Shown here in pieces: positions 8,441-17,691 of a stretch of 64,000 nucleotides of DNA. Numbering within the stretch: position 1 is the stretch's first letter; every line of letters starts with the position of its first letter. The DNA lies in the NCBI GenBank assembly GCA_022648545.1, contig JALCMP010000001.1, positions 124,001 to 188,000 on the forward strand, in the 5' to 3' direction. A model generated the notes under the pieces. It was not told the DNA's origin, did no database searches, and was given only the letters and a program-made list of their open reading frames with translations. This DNA is from Bacteroidales bacterium (lineage in GTDB: Bacteria > Bacteroidota > Bacteroidia > Bacteroidales > UBA932). The position numbers and the translations under genes were made by a program.

Positions 8441-10738
8441 TTAAAGTGTAAAGTCTATAGTAATTCCATATTCGCACGGCTTTCCTTTGGCCAGAAATAC
8501 ATTTTCCATGGATTCGAAATAAAAGGTATTATATTTCGTTCCTGATATGTTTTTTGCAAAAAGTCTTATTCCGGTCCTACCCTTTTTCATATAAAGCGAA
8601 GCATTGGGCAACGAATAAAATTTCTGACTTACAGTATTGGCTTCGTTCCAATATATCTTCCCAAAACCTTCATAGCCGGCATTTACAGTAATATAATCGA
8701 AAAGGGCTGGAGTGTGAAACGTATACGCTGCGGAAACGGAAACGGTATTTTCCGGAATATAAGGAACCTGCTTACCCTTGTAATCAGTAATACCGTTGTC
8801 ATAAGAAGTAAACTTGGCATTGGTATAGCCATAAGAAAAACGGGTCTCCAGATTGTTGAATATCTTCCAGTATCCCGACAGCTCCACTCCCTCGTTGCGC
8901 GTACGGCCGGCATTGGTCATCATGCGGCCGGTAATCTTTCCTCCGGGAAAGACGGTAAGCTGAAGATCATGACATGAAATATAAAATGCAGAGACATGGG
9001 CCTTCACCCTTCCTTCTGCAAACGAAAAATGCCCCCCCAGTTCATAATTCCAGCTGAACTCCGGCTTGTATGACATTATATCGGCAGAAGAATAGCTGTT
9101 TCCGTTATTTAAATGGACTCCCATATCATCCATCAAATCTTTCTGCATTTTATTTTTGAGAATATCGGAAAACATCTGTACATTATATCCGCCCGTCTTA
9201 TACCCCCTTGTAAACAAGAAATATACGTTCGAATTTTTACCTATATCGTGTTGTATTGCAAGTTTCGGCAGAAAAAAGAGATAGTCGCGCTTTATCTTCC
9301 CCTGCAGGGTTGATTCAAATGCCTTGTAATCGGTCATCGTAATATTCAGACGGTAATCGAACCCTCCGTTGCTCAAATATTTAAGCGAGGAATGTTCATA
9401 TCCGAACCTGGCGGCGGCGGTAAATGAAAAGCCTCCGGCATGAAATACGGTTTGTCCGTATGCCGCAGCTCCGAATGCAGGCTCGCGGAAATTACTGTTC
9501 AGGCAAAACTTGTTTTGTCTTATAAGAAATTCCGCATCCGGAAAGACTTTTTGTATTCCTCTGTTGATATTGGACAATATGAGGTTATTTATGCCGTCCT
9601 GCTTGAAAGTAACGGGAGCATCGGTTTTTAATGATTTATAAAACAGCGAAAGACCTCCCAGATAATATCCGGGATTTGCATTTCTGCGCACTACAAAATC
9701 CTGTGTAAGTATATTTTCATGCTGATGCTGCTTTAGGGTGAAGACAGAGGATTTAGTAAAATCCTGATCCATGTGCATACAATCGTTGAGATACTGCCAG
9801 CTTGTCATGCTTCTGAATAAAAAGCCGTTTCTTTTATAATCCATGGTCAGACCGTCGGAAAAGGAAGTCCTTCTATAGCTGCAGGGATCATTATAATTTA
9901 TGGGAAGAACCTTGCCCGTTGATGTATCAATTTGGGCATATGCAAATCCGTCCTGCACTACGCGACCGGCGAAGAACGAGTTATTTATGGTAAGACGCGG
10001 ACTTACCACATAAACTATCCGTACCCTGCCACCCGCGCTTTTTATATCATCAGCACGAGACCCGTTGTAAGAATTGCGGAAAAAGCCGTCGGAGGATTTG
10101 AAAAAACCGCCGCCGCCTACCGCCAGTTTTTCATTAATTTTATGGTAGGTAGAAGCTTTTATATCATAACTGTTTTTATTCCCGTATGTTATAGAAAACA
10201 GTGATCCCTGGAAAGTTGCCGGGGAGATCGTTTTCACAGAAATGACCCCGCCCATGGTGTTCCTTCCATAAAGGGTACTTTGCGGTCCTCTTAAAACGTC
10301 TATTGAAGAGACATCCCACATAAACGCATCATAGCTGTTCTTTTCGAGATATGGAATATCATCTACTATTAGTCCCACTACCGGATTATCCATTCTTCCC
10401 CCCATGCCCCTGGCATAAATTGAAGAAGTCATTTTGGATCCGTAATCCGGTATAAAGAGATTCGGAACATGATACGATATCTCGTGAAGCCCGTCGAGTT
10501 TCTCTTCCTTTATTGTTTCTGAAGAGAATGAACTATAGGAAACCGGTTCCTTTTTAAGATCCCTGTAATGACGGAGAGATGCCACAATTTGTACAGCCTT
10601 GAGGGTATCGTTGTATGATATTTCGGACTCTTTAGCGCGTTTTACGTCGTCCGGTCCTTCGTTTGGGGAAAAATGAGAAGCAAATCCTCCGCATATGAGC
10701 GACATAACAGAAACGAGAAACGAAATAAACAGATGCAT
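8441..10738 (-). CDS. TonB-dependent outer-membrane receptor
   Basis: This 765-residue protein has a signal peptide (hydrophobic residues 3-20), a plug domain at about 65-175 containing VDDIPY and LRGPQSTLYGRNTMGGVI (149-166), and a C-terminal beta-barrel rich in alternating aromatic strands, ending in a short hydrophobic stretch. It lacks the N-terminal carboxypeptidase-like domain of SusC-type receptors, and no SusD gene is adjacent. It is therefore closer to siderophore- or cobalamin-type receptors; the barrel has the style of FecA/FyuA-like proteins (inference). The ligand is unknown. The downstream lipoprotein is probably its partner. Confidence 0.92.
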   Translation of the reverse strand: MHLFISFLVSVMSLICGGFASHFSPNEGPDDVKRAKESEISYNDTLKAVQIVASLRHYRDLKKEPVSYSSFSSETIKEEKLDGLHEISYHVPNLFIPDYGSKMTSSIYARGMGGRMDNPVVGLIVDDIPYLEKNSYDAFMWDVSSIDVLRGPQSTLYGRNTMGGVISVKTISPATFQGSLFSITYGNKNSYDIKASTYHKINEKLAVGGGGFFKSSDGFFRNSYNGSRADDIKSAGGRVRIVYVVSPRLTINNSFFAGRVVQDGFAYAQIDTSTGKVLPINYNDPCSYRRTSFSDGLTMDYKRNGFLFRSMTSWQYLNDCMHMDQDFTKSSVFTLKQHQHENILTQDFVVRRNANPGYYLGGLSLFYKSLKTDAPVTFKQDGINNLILSNINRGIQKVFPDAEFLIRQNKFCLNSNFREPAFGAAAYGQTVFHAGGFSFTAAARFGYEHSSLKYLSNGGFDYRLNITMTDYKAFESTLQGKIKRDYLFFLPKLAIQHDIGKNSNVYFLFTRGYKTGGYNVQMFSDILKNKMQKDLMDDMGVHLNNGNSYSSADIMSYKPEFSWNYELGGHFSFAEGRVKAHVSAFYISCHDLQLTVFPGGKITGRMMTNAGRTRNEGVELSGYWKIFNNLETRFSYGYTNAKFTSYDNGITDYKGKQVPYIPENTVSVSAAYTFHTPALFDYITVNAGYEGFGKIYWNEANTVSQKFYSLPNASLYMKKGRTGIRLFAKNISGTKYNTFYFESMENVFLAKGKPCEYGITIDFTL

Positions 10739-10760
10739 TAGTATTATTAATTAAAAAACG

Positions 10761-10793
10761 AAAAAAGCTCTTCCATAAGAGGTGGCAAATTTA
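10761..10793 (-). promoter_or_regulatory. -7 element of the TonB receptor gene with an adjacent hairpin/T-run
   Basis: On the minus strand TAAATTTG (10786-10793) is an exact -7 match. Just downstream is a short hairpin (CTCTT with AAGAG, 10768-10781) followed by six T residues. The hairpin could be a weak terminator for readthrough from the araC-type gene, or a structure at the extreme 5' end of the receptor mRNA. The stem is only 5 bp. Confidence 0.4.
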
Positions 10794-10799
10794 ACTAAA

Positions 10800-10832
10800 T
10801 TTGTATAATTAATTTACTTTTATTTATCTTTG
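10800..10832 (+). promoter_or_regulatory. Promoter of tRNA-Glu
   Basis: TTTG at 10800-10803 and TATCTTTG at 10825-10832 are separated by 21 bp, a full match to the Bacteroidota promoter. The -7 element ends 12 bp before the mature tRNA. Confidence 0.75.
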
Positions 10833-10844
10833 CGGCCTAAAAGA

Positions 10845-10916
10845 GCAGGATTCGTCTAACGGTTAGGACAGAAGATTCTCAATCTTCAAATAGGAGTCCG
10901 ATTCTCCTATCCTGTA
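10845..10916 (+). tRNA. tRNA-Glu (anticodon CTC)
   Basis: A complete cloverleaf can be folded: acceptor GCAGGAT pairs with ATCCTGT (one G-T pair), the anticodon stem GAAGA/TCTTC encloses loop TTCTCAA with anticodon CTC, and the T-stem is AGGAG/CTCCT. The discriminator base is A, and CCA is not encoded. The gene ends 5 bp from the stop codon of the converging AraC-type regulator. Confidence 0.93.
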
Positions 10917-10921
10917 CTAAT

Positions 10922-11827
10922 TCATTTATCTTTCTTTCTATATTCAGAAGGCGTTATTCCGGTAACGCGTTTAAAATATTTTCCGAAGAACGACTGGTTC
11001 GGGAAATTAAGTGCGTATGCTATTTCCTGTATATTCATTAAAGAGAACTTCAGCAGGGATTTGGCCTCCAGGACTACAAACGAATTTATCCAGTATGTTG
11101 CCTTTTTGCCGCTGGCCTCAAGAACCAGAGTGGAAAGATATTTCGGAGAAATATGCAGCTGGTCGGCATAAAAATTGACGCTCCTCTCGCGAGTATGATT
11201 TTCATTCAACAGCAACATAAACTTCTGGAACAGCAAGTCCTTATGCGATTTTATATACATGTTCTCTATATTACTGTCGTTTGCAAATCGGTTTGCAAAT
11301 ATTTCAGCTGCCGAAAATATAAAGGTCTTGCATGCATTGGAGAAAATCTCCTTTTGGTAAATACTTTCGGTAGTTGCTATGCCGTACATGAATTCCATAT
11401 GCGTTTTCATATGTTTCTGTTCCTTCTCTGAGATCTGTATAATCGGATTATCGGCCATAAGCAAACCCAGGGGAAGCAATTTCCTGAGATCGAGCTGCAG
11501 ATCCGACAGATACTCAGGAGATGCCATAAAAATATCAGCCTTTACTACGTCTTCTGCGGATGATCTTATAGAATGGAATATGATTGAAGGAGTATAAACT
11601 ATAAAGGAGCCCTTTCTTATTTCATAACTATGGAGATTTACGTTCATTTCACCTTTTCCGTCTGTAACCAGTACAAGAGCAAACACATCAGCTTTAAGAG
11701 GGAATTTAAAAATATTCGACCTTGAAGATATATCTACATCTATTATGAAATCTCCCTTCACTCCGGTCTGACGATTAAATACCCTCTGAACTTCTTCTAT
11801 ACTCACAAGATTGGATTGATTTTTCAT
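10922..11827 (-). CDS. AraC family transcriptional regulator
   Basis: This 301-residue protein carries a C-terminal AraC DNA-binding domain at about 215-301. The two helix-turn-helix units are visible as LHISPKYLSTLVLEASG and IQEIAYALNFPNQSFFGKYFK, followed by GITPSEYR. The N-terminal part is a cupin-like sensor domain (SYEIRKGSFIVYTPSIIF). It is divergent from the RND efflux operon across about 260 bp, the usual arrangement for a local regulator, so control of that operon is likely though not shown. The inducer is unknown. Confidence 0.92.
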   Translation of the reverse strand: MKNQSNLVSIEEVQRVFNRQTGVKGDFIIDVDISSRSNIFKFPLKADVFALVLVTDGKGEMNVNLHSYEIRKGSFIVYTPSIIFHSIRSSAEDVVKADIFMASPEYLSDLQLDLRKLLPLGLLMADNPIIQISEKEQKHMKTHMEFMYGIATTESIYQKEIFSNACKTFIFSAAEIFANRFANDSNIENMYIKSHKDLLFQKFMLLLNENHTRERSVNFYADQLHISPKYLSTLVLEASGKKATYWINSFVVLEAKSLLKFSLMNIQEIAYALNFPNQSFFGKYFKRVTGITPSEYRKKDK

Positions 11828-12089
11828 ATCACGTATAATTTATTTTGTCATGTTCGGGGTTAAGCAAGCGGGATATTGTTTCTCCAAGGGTGCGTTGTCC
11901 TTTTTTTCCTCTCATGGCTCTTTTCCCGCGCTAAATTAATTAATATTTTATTATTATTGGTTAATAAATCCCCTGGGTTCCGTTTTCAACCAACCTTGAG
12001 GATATTTCGAACTTCCGAATACCGCCATATAGTATCATTTTTGTATGCAAAACAAAAACACAACCAACAATAACTTTATCCTGTTTATT
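11828..12089. other. AraC/RND divergent intergenic region
   Basis: This is the longest non-coding stretch of the window if the adaptor starts at 12090. It is AT-rich around 11935-11970. No exact TAnnTTTG element was found for either gene, which fits activator-dependent promoters. No clear direct repeats for the AraC-type protein could be picked out by eye. Confidence 0.5.
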
Positions 12090-13124
12090 ATGAGACATTT
12101 CATCAATCTATTATCGATTTTTCTACTTCTTTTGCCGGCATACGCGTGTAACAGAGGGAAGAATGATGAAGGAAAGACCGAACCCGTAAAAGTAAAAATC
12201 ATTGACATCCGTAAATCCGCAGCAATAAGGAATGACAATTACATAGGCACCGTAAAGGCGTTAACATCAACATCAATAAGTTTTTTAGTTCCGGGAACGG
12301 TAAATTCGGTAAAGGTAGCCGAAGGCGAATACGTAAAAAAGGGACAGATTCTTGCGGAACTAGACTCCACAACTCTTAAAAGTGCACGTGAGGCTGCCGC
12401 CTCCGCTCTGGCAAGAGCCAAAGATGCATATAAGAGATACGAAATGCTTCACAACAACGGAAGTCTGGCCGACATAAAATGGGAAGAAGTAAAAAACGCA
12501 CTGGCTCAGGCAGCAAGTGCTTATAAAATAGCAAAACGGAATCTCAACAATACAGTATTGAAAGCTCCATCGGACGGATATATTTCGAAACGGGATCTCG
12601 AGCCCGGGGAAACGGCAATTCCCGGGTCACTGGTAATGACTCTGGTTGACATAAGCAGGGTATATATTGAGTTTTCCGTTCCCGAAAAAGAAATTTCATC
12701 AATAAGAAAGGGAGCGGAACTCACCGCATCGGTAGGGGCTCTCGATGATTTTCCGATATACGGAAAAGTAACCGAAAAAGGAGTAGTAGCCAACCTTTTT
12801 TCACACACATATACCGTTAAAATGGAAATTCCCAACAAGGGGTTCAAACTTATGCCGGGCATGATATGCAACGTAAATTTATCAGGGAAGGAAGGAGATG
12901 AGAATATTACTATCCCCAACAAGGCTATACAGGTAAACCGCAACGGAAACAAGTTCGTATGGGTTGACGAAAACGGAAGGGCTGCAATAAGACAAATAAC
13001 AATCGGAGGTTTTGCAAAAGGCGAAATCATTGTAAAAAGCGGACTCGCCCCCGGCGACAAGATAATAACCGAAGGACAGGAAAAAATAAGCGAAGGAATG
13101 GAAATAACCTCCGGCATTAACTAA
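12090..13124 (+). CDS. RND efflux periplasmic adaptor (membrane fusion protein)
   Basis: Membrane fusion lipoprotein of the AcrA/MexA (HlyD) type, 344 residues from this start. The start is chosen because it places a lipoprotein signal (MRHFINLLSIFLLLLPAYAC) at the N-terminus; an in-frame ATG at 12045 would add 15 polar residues before it. The lipoyl-like half-motif AEGEYVKKGQILAELD, an alpha-helical hairpin (alanine-rich, about 85-140) and a second barrel half with KAPSDGYISKRDLEPGE are in the usual order. It bridges the inner-membrane pump and outer-membrane channel encoded directly downstream. Confidence 0.92.
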   Translation: MRHFINLLSIFLLLLPAYACNRGKNDEGKTEPVKVKIIDIRKSAAIRNDNYIGTVKALTSTSISFLVPGTVNSVKVAEGEYVKKGQILAELDSTTLKSAREAAASALARAKDAYKRYEMLHNNGSLADIKWEEVKNALAQAASAYKIAKRNLNNTVLKAPSDGYISKRDLEPGETAIPGSLVMTLVDISRVYIEFSVPEKEISSIRKGAELTASVGALDDFPIYGKVTEKGVVANLFSHTYTVKMEIPNKGFKLMPGMICNVNLSGKEGDENITIPNKAIQVNRNGNKFVWVDENGRAAIRQITIGGFAKGEIIVKSGLAPGDKIITEGQEKISEGMEITSGIN

Positions 13125-13132
13125 CGATCATC

Positions 13133-16100
13133 ATGAAAGAACGCAGGGATCTTATATCATGGGCCATGAAATATCACGGGATATTAATATTCGTAGTCTC
13201 CGTGATGGTATTGTTCGGAGTTTTCGCCCTTTTAGTAATGCCCAAGAACGAATTCCCGAGCTTTACCATCAGACAGGGACTCGTAGTGGCCGTATATCCG
13301 GGAGCAGATACAAAACAGATGGAAAACGAGGTTACCAAACCGCTGGAAGATTTCATTTTCGGATTCAAGGATGTAAAAAAGAAAAAGACGGTTTCGAAAA
13401 CACGCGACGGCATCGTATTCATAACCGTCGTACTTAACGATAACGTAAAAGACAAGGAAGAATTCTGGGCCAAATTCAAACTCAGACTCGCACAATTCAA
13501 AAACACACTCCCTCCGGGCGTACTTGCCCTTCAGGCCAATGATGACTTCGGGGATACTTCGGCCATGCTAATAGCACTTGAATCCGGACAAAAGACTTAC
13601 CGGCAGCTAAGAGATTACATGGACGAACTTTGCGACAGACTCAGAGCCATAGACGCCGTATCCAACCTTAAACGCTACGGTGAACAAAAAGAGCAGATAT
13701 CATTATATATAGACCCCGACAAGCTTTCCGAATACGGAATAAAACCGTCTGCACTGGCAATAAATATGATAACATCGGGGTTCAAGACGGCGGCGGGATC
13801 TATAAAAAATGATAAATACGTAGCTCCCATACATATGACGGAAAGTTTCGATGAGGAAGAAGACATTGCACAGCATATCGTATTCACAAGCCCTTCCGGG
13901 GACGCCATACGGCTCAAGGACATTGCCGTAATCAAGAGAGAATATCCCCAGCATCCCGACAGCTATATAACCAATAACGGTAAAAAATGCATATTGCTGT
14001 CTATGGAGATGCGTAACGGCCACAACATCGTAAAAATGGGCAACGATGTAAACAAAATACTCGGGCAATTTAAAAAGGAATTGCCAAAAGATGTTAAAAT
14101 ATACAAAATAACCGACCAGACGCAGATTGTGGGAGATTCGGTAACGACGTTTCTAAACGAACTGATAATTGCAATAATTGCGGTCATAATAGTCATTATG
14201 ATTCTGATGCCTTTTAAAGTAGCTTCCATTTCAGCAATTACAATTCCGGTTACCATATTTATGTCCCTGGGGATTTTCTATGCCTTCGGAATAGAGCTCA
14301 ACACCGTCACATTCGCAGCATTGCTGGTAACACTGGGAATGATAGTAGATAATTCCGTAGTCATAATAGACAGATATGTGGAATTGCTGGATTTAGGCGT
14401 AGAGCGCAAAAAAGCAGCAGTACAAAGCGCAAGGGAATTCTTCATGTCTATATTTTCTGCAACTCTGGCAATAAGCATAACATTCTTCCCGTTTCTGTTT
14501 ACCACACACGGCATGATCAACGATTTCCTCCAGGCCTTTCCGTGGGCTATAACAATAATCCTGATTTTATCACTGTTCATAGCCGTCATGTTTATTCCTT
14601 TTCTTCAAAGCAAAATAATAATCCGCGGTTTAAAAGAAGACAAGGAATTAGATAAAAAGAAAGCACTGGCAAAAGGGAAAAAACCCCGAACAGATTTTCT
14701 CTCCAAAGTACAAACTGCATATGACAATATCGTAGGCAAATGCCTCGAACATCCGAAAGCAACCCTGGGAATAGGAGGTTTGAGCATAATGGCAGCAATA
14801 ATAATTACAATAAATCTACCTTTGAAATTCATGCCAAACGCTGACAGGAATCAGTTTGCCGTAGAGATATTCCTGCCCGACGGAAATTCCATAGAACAAA
14901 CCGCATCTGTAGCCGATTCGCTGGAGCATATACTGAAAAAAGACGACAGGATAACTTCCATAACCTCATTCATGGGACAGGGATCGCCGCGGTTTCATAC
15001 ATTGTACGCGCCTCAACTTCCGGGCGTAAATTTCGCGCAGTTCATTGTCAACACCAGGAGCAACAAGGCTACTGAAGATCTGCTAGACGAATACACCGAC
15101 AGGTACATGAATTATTTTACAAATGCAGTAGTAAAATTCAAACAATTGGAATTCAACGATGCCGCCAACCCCATTGAAGTAAGACTTACCGGAAATAACA
15201 AAAAAGGACTGCACGAAGCAGCTGATTCGGTAAAAAAGATCATGAGAAACATCAAGGGACTTGCTTTGGTAAGAAGTAACGACAACAAGGAAACTCCCGG
15301 CGTCCTTCTAAAGCTCAAACAGGACGAGCTCAACAGGCTGGGAATAAACAAAACCACAATAAATCTCAATTTGGCCATGAGATACGGATCAGGAGTCCCT
15401 GTTTCGACCGTATGGGAAGGCAATTATCCGGTTTCGGTGGTACTAAAGACGGACCGGCCTTCCGAACCCGCCATTTCCGATCTTCCGAACGGATATATTG
15501 GAACATGGGGAGGACTATCCTCTGTGCCGTTAAGACAAATCGCCGAAATAACGCCGCAGTGGACTGAAGGCCAGATTGTCCGCAGGAACGGTATTCCCTG
15601 CATTACCATCCTCTCCGAAGTTAAAAGAGGCCTTAATGTTAACAACATGACAAAAAAAGTAAAGGCTATATTGAAAGACGTGCAGCTTCCGTCCGGAATA
15701 AAAATAAGTTACGGAGGAATAGACGAATTTGATAAGGATATAATACCGCAGATATACGGCGGTCTGGGCATTGCCATATTCATAATTTTAATAATACTCA
15801 TGTTCCATTTCAAAAATGTAAGTCTGGCATCGCTTGTCCTGGCCTCCATTACATTATGTCTCTTCGGAGCATCTCTGGGACTGGAAATCATGGGCCTTGA
15901 TCTCAGTGTTACTGCCATACTGGGTCTTATAAGCCTTATGGGGATCATAGTGAGAAACGGTATAATAATGCTGGATTATACCGAAGAACTCCGACGTGAA
16001 GGGATGGATGTTTACGAAGCCATACTCTCATCGGCAAAAAGAAGGATGAGACCTATCTTCCTTACATCAGCAGCGGCCTCCATGGGTGTAATTCCAATGA

Positions 16101-16228
16101 TGCTGGGCGGAAGTTCGCTTTGGTCCGCTCTGGGAACGGTAGTATTCTGGGGAACGCTAATAACAATGATTTTTACCGTAACAGTCCTCCCGGCAGCATA
16201 TTATTTAATATATAGAAAAACGGCATAG
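13133..16228 (+). CDS. RND efflux pump, inner-membrane permease
   Basis: AcrB-type resistance-nodulation-division transporter of 1031 residues. There is one N-terminal transmembrane helix (IFVVSVMVLFGVFALLVM), a large periplasmic loop, a block of five to six helices around 335-490, a second loop and a final block from about 875. The proton-relay helix reads GMIVDNSVVIID, keeping the first aspartate of the AcrB Asp-Asp pair with Asn in the second place, a common variant. It works as a trimer with the adaptor and TolC-like channel. The substrate, drug or other amphiphile, is not predictable. Confidence 0.95.
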   Translation: MKERRDLISWAMKYHGILIFVVSVMVLFGVFALLVMPKNEFPSFTIRQGLVVAVYPGADTKQMENEVTKPLEDFIFGFKDVKKKKTVSKTRDGIVFITVVLNDNVKDKEEFWAKFKLRLAQFKNTLPPGVLALQANDDFGDTSAMLIALESGQKTYRQLRDYMDELCDRLRAIDAVSNLKRYGEQKEQISLYIDPDKLSEYGIKPSALAINMITSGFKTAAGSIKNDKYVAPIHMTESFDEEEDIAQHIVFTSPSGDAIRLKDIAVIKREYPQHPDSYITNNGKKCILLSMEMRNGHNIVKMGNDVNKILGQFKKELPKDVKIYKITDQTQIVGDSVTTFLNELIIAIIAVIIVIMILMPFKVASISAITIPVTIFMSLGIFYAFGIELNTVTFAALLVTLGMIVDNSVVIIDRYVELLDLGVERKKAAVQSAREFFMSIFSATLAISITFFPFLFTTHGMINDFLQAFPWAITIILILSLFIAVMFIPFLQSKIIIRGLKEDKELDKKKALAKGKKPRTDFLSKVQTAYDNIVGKCLEHPKATLGIGGLSIMAAIIITINLPLKFMPNADRNQFAVEIFLPDGNSIEQTASVADSLEHILKKDDRITSITSFMGQGSPRFHTLYAPQLPGVNFAQFIVNTRSNKATEDLLDEYTDRYMNYFTNAVVKFKQLEFNDAANPIEVRLTGNNKKGLHEAADSVKKIMRNIKGLALVRSNDNKETPGVLLKLKQDELNRLGINKTTINLNLAMRYGSGVPVSTVWEGNYPVSVVLKTDRPSEPAISDLPNGYIGTWGGLSSVPLRQIAEITPQWTEGQIVRRNGIPCITILSEVKRGLNVNNMTKKVKAILKDVQLPSGIKISYGGIDEFDKDIIPQIYGGLGIAIFIILIILMFHFKNVSLASLVLASITLCLFGASLGLEIMGLDLSVTAILGLISLMGIIVRNGIIMLDYTEELRREGMDVYEAILSSAKRRMRPIFLTSAAASMGVIPMMLGGSSLWSALGTVVFWGTLITMIFTVTVLPAAYYLIYRKTA

Positions 16229-16229
16229 C

Positions 16230-17624
16230 ATGGAAACGAGTTATCATAAAATATTTTTTTCACTTGCAGCAGTGTGCGCTCTTCTTATACCAGCCTCTGC
16301 TATAAGCCAGACAATGACCATAGAACAATGTGAAAAAATGGCACTGGAAAACAATTATAAACTTAAAAACAGCCTTCTGGATAAAAAAATAGCCGTAGAG
16401 TTAAAAAAAGAGGCTTTCACCAACTATTTCCCCGTAGTAAAGGGGGATGCAGCTTCCTTCGGAGCAAACGGAGCAATGGCTAAAACGGATATCGCACTGC
16501 CGGAACAATTGGCGGGAGCAGGCACAACCATCCCCTTGGATATGATGTACAACGGGAACATGCTATCGGTAACCGCCACCCAGCCTATATTTGCCGGAGG
16601 CCGCATAAAAAACTGGAACAAACTTGCCAAAGTAGGCGAACGCACCGGAGAATACAAATACAGGATGTCCGTAAACTATATATACGAAACCACTGAAAAA
16701 TATTTCTGGCAGCTTGCGTCTCTTGAAGAGAAATTAAAAACCATATCCACTATCGAAAAACAGTTGAGCAGCATTCACGGAGATGTGGCGATTGCCGTAA
16801 ATGCCGGCATAACAACCAGGAACGATCTTTTAAAGGTTGAACTGCAGCAACAGGATATATCTTCCATAAGATTCTCGCTTGAAGACGGTATAGACATAAC
16901 CAAACTGGCTCTCAGACAATTCATGGGCGACAGCACCGCATTTTCGGGCTCCGTAACATCTTCCGGAAATTTCGACATGAATGCAGGATTCGACATAACA
17001 TATGCCTCCGCGAACTTCGATTATATTGCGCAATCCGGTATAAACGATTCTCAGGTTTCTCCTCCCCGTTCATATTATCTTGATCCCGACGACGCTCTGC
17101 ATCGCAGAACCGAATTTCATCTGCTTGACGAAAAAGTAAAGGCGGCCGAACTGCAAAAGAGACTCGAAATAGGCAAATACATGCCTTCCATGGGTATAGG
17201 GGCAGGATATGTTTATCACGACATATTAAACATGAACACTAATTTCGGAATGGTATTCGCAACACTGAGCGTTCCGGTATCCGGCTGGTGGGGAGGTTCG
17301 CATTCCATAAAGGCGAGCCGGATGAAACTCAAACAGGCGCACAACTACAGGACCGACAATTCACAACTTCTGAAAGTAGATATAATCCAAAAATGGAATA
17401 AGCTCAATGAAGCGTACAAGCAGCTTATGCTCGGTGCCGAATCAATAAAATCCTCGGCGGAGAACCTTAGGATGAACAGAAACTTTTACAAGGCGGGAAC
17501 CATCTCCATAAGCGACCTTTTGGATGCACAAACGATTTATCGTCGAAGCTGCAATAAATATACGGACGCATACGCGGATTATATGCTCAGAATTTGCCAA
17601 TACATGATTGCCACAGGCAGGTAA
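16230..17624 (+). CDS. TolC family outer-membrane efflux channel
   Basis: This 464-residue protein has a Sec signal peptide (cleavage near ASAIS-QT, about residue 27) and TolC-type coiled-coil repeats. Typical landmarks are MTIEQCEKMALENNYKLK at the mature N-terminus and the two similar halves, each with QPIFAGGR- or SVPVSGWWGG-like strands followed by long helices. It starts 1 bp after the pump stop codon and completes the tripartite efflux operon. It has no lipobox, unlike NodT-type channels. Confidence 0.93.
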   Translation: METSYHKIFFSLAAVCALLIPASAISQTMTIEQCEKMALENNYKLKNSLLDKKIAVELKKEAFTNYFPVVKGDAASFGANGAMAKTDIALPEQLAGAGTTIPLDMMYNGNMLSVTATQPIFAGGRIKNWNKLAKVGERTGEYKYRMSVNYIYETTEKYFWQLASLEEKLKTISTIEKQLSSIHGDVAIAVNAGITTRNDLLKVELQQQDISSIRFSLEDGIDITKLALRQFMGDSTAFSGSVTSSGNFDMNAGFDITYASANFDYIAQSGINDSQVSPPRSYYLDPDDALHRRTEFHLLDEKVKAAELQKRLEIGKYMPSMGIGAGYVYHDILNMNTNFGMVFATLSVPVSGWWGGSHSIKASRMKLKQAHNYRTDNSQLLKVDIIQKWNKLNEAYKQLMLGAESIKSSAENLRMNRNFYKAGTISISDLLDAQTIYRRSCNKYTDAYADYMLRICQYMIATGR

Positions 17625-17691
17625 ATAGTTTAAGGAACTCAATAAAATTTATTAACTTGCAGCGATTTTTAAATATTAAAATTTCAAGGAT

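Noticed and set aside
11828-12089. Small gene in the AraC/RND intergenic region
   Set aside because: The only open frame there is short, has no recognisable protein features and runs into the adaptor gene in another frame.
12045-17624. AraC-RND efflux cluster as a horizontally acquired resistance island next to a tRNA
   Set aside because: There is no integrase, no direct repeat of the tRNA-Glu 3' end was noticed, and codon use looks like the rest of the window.
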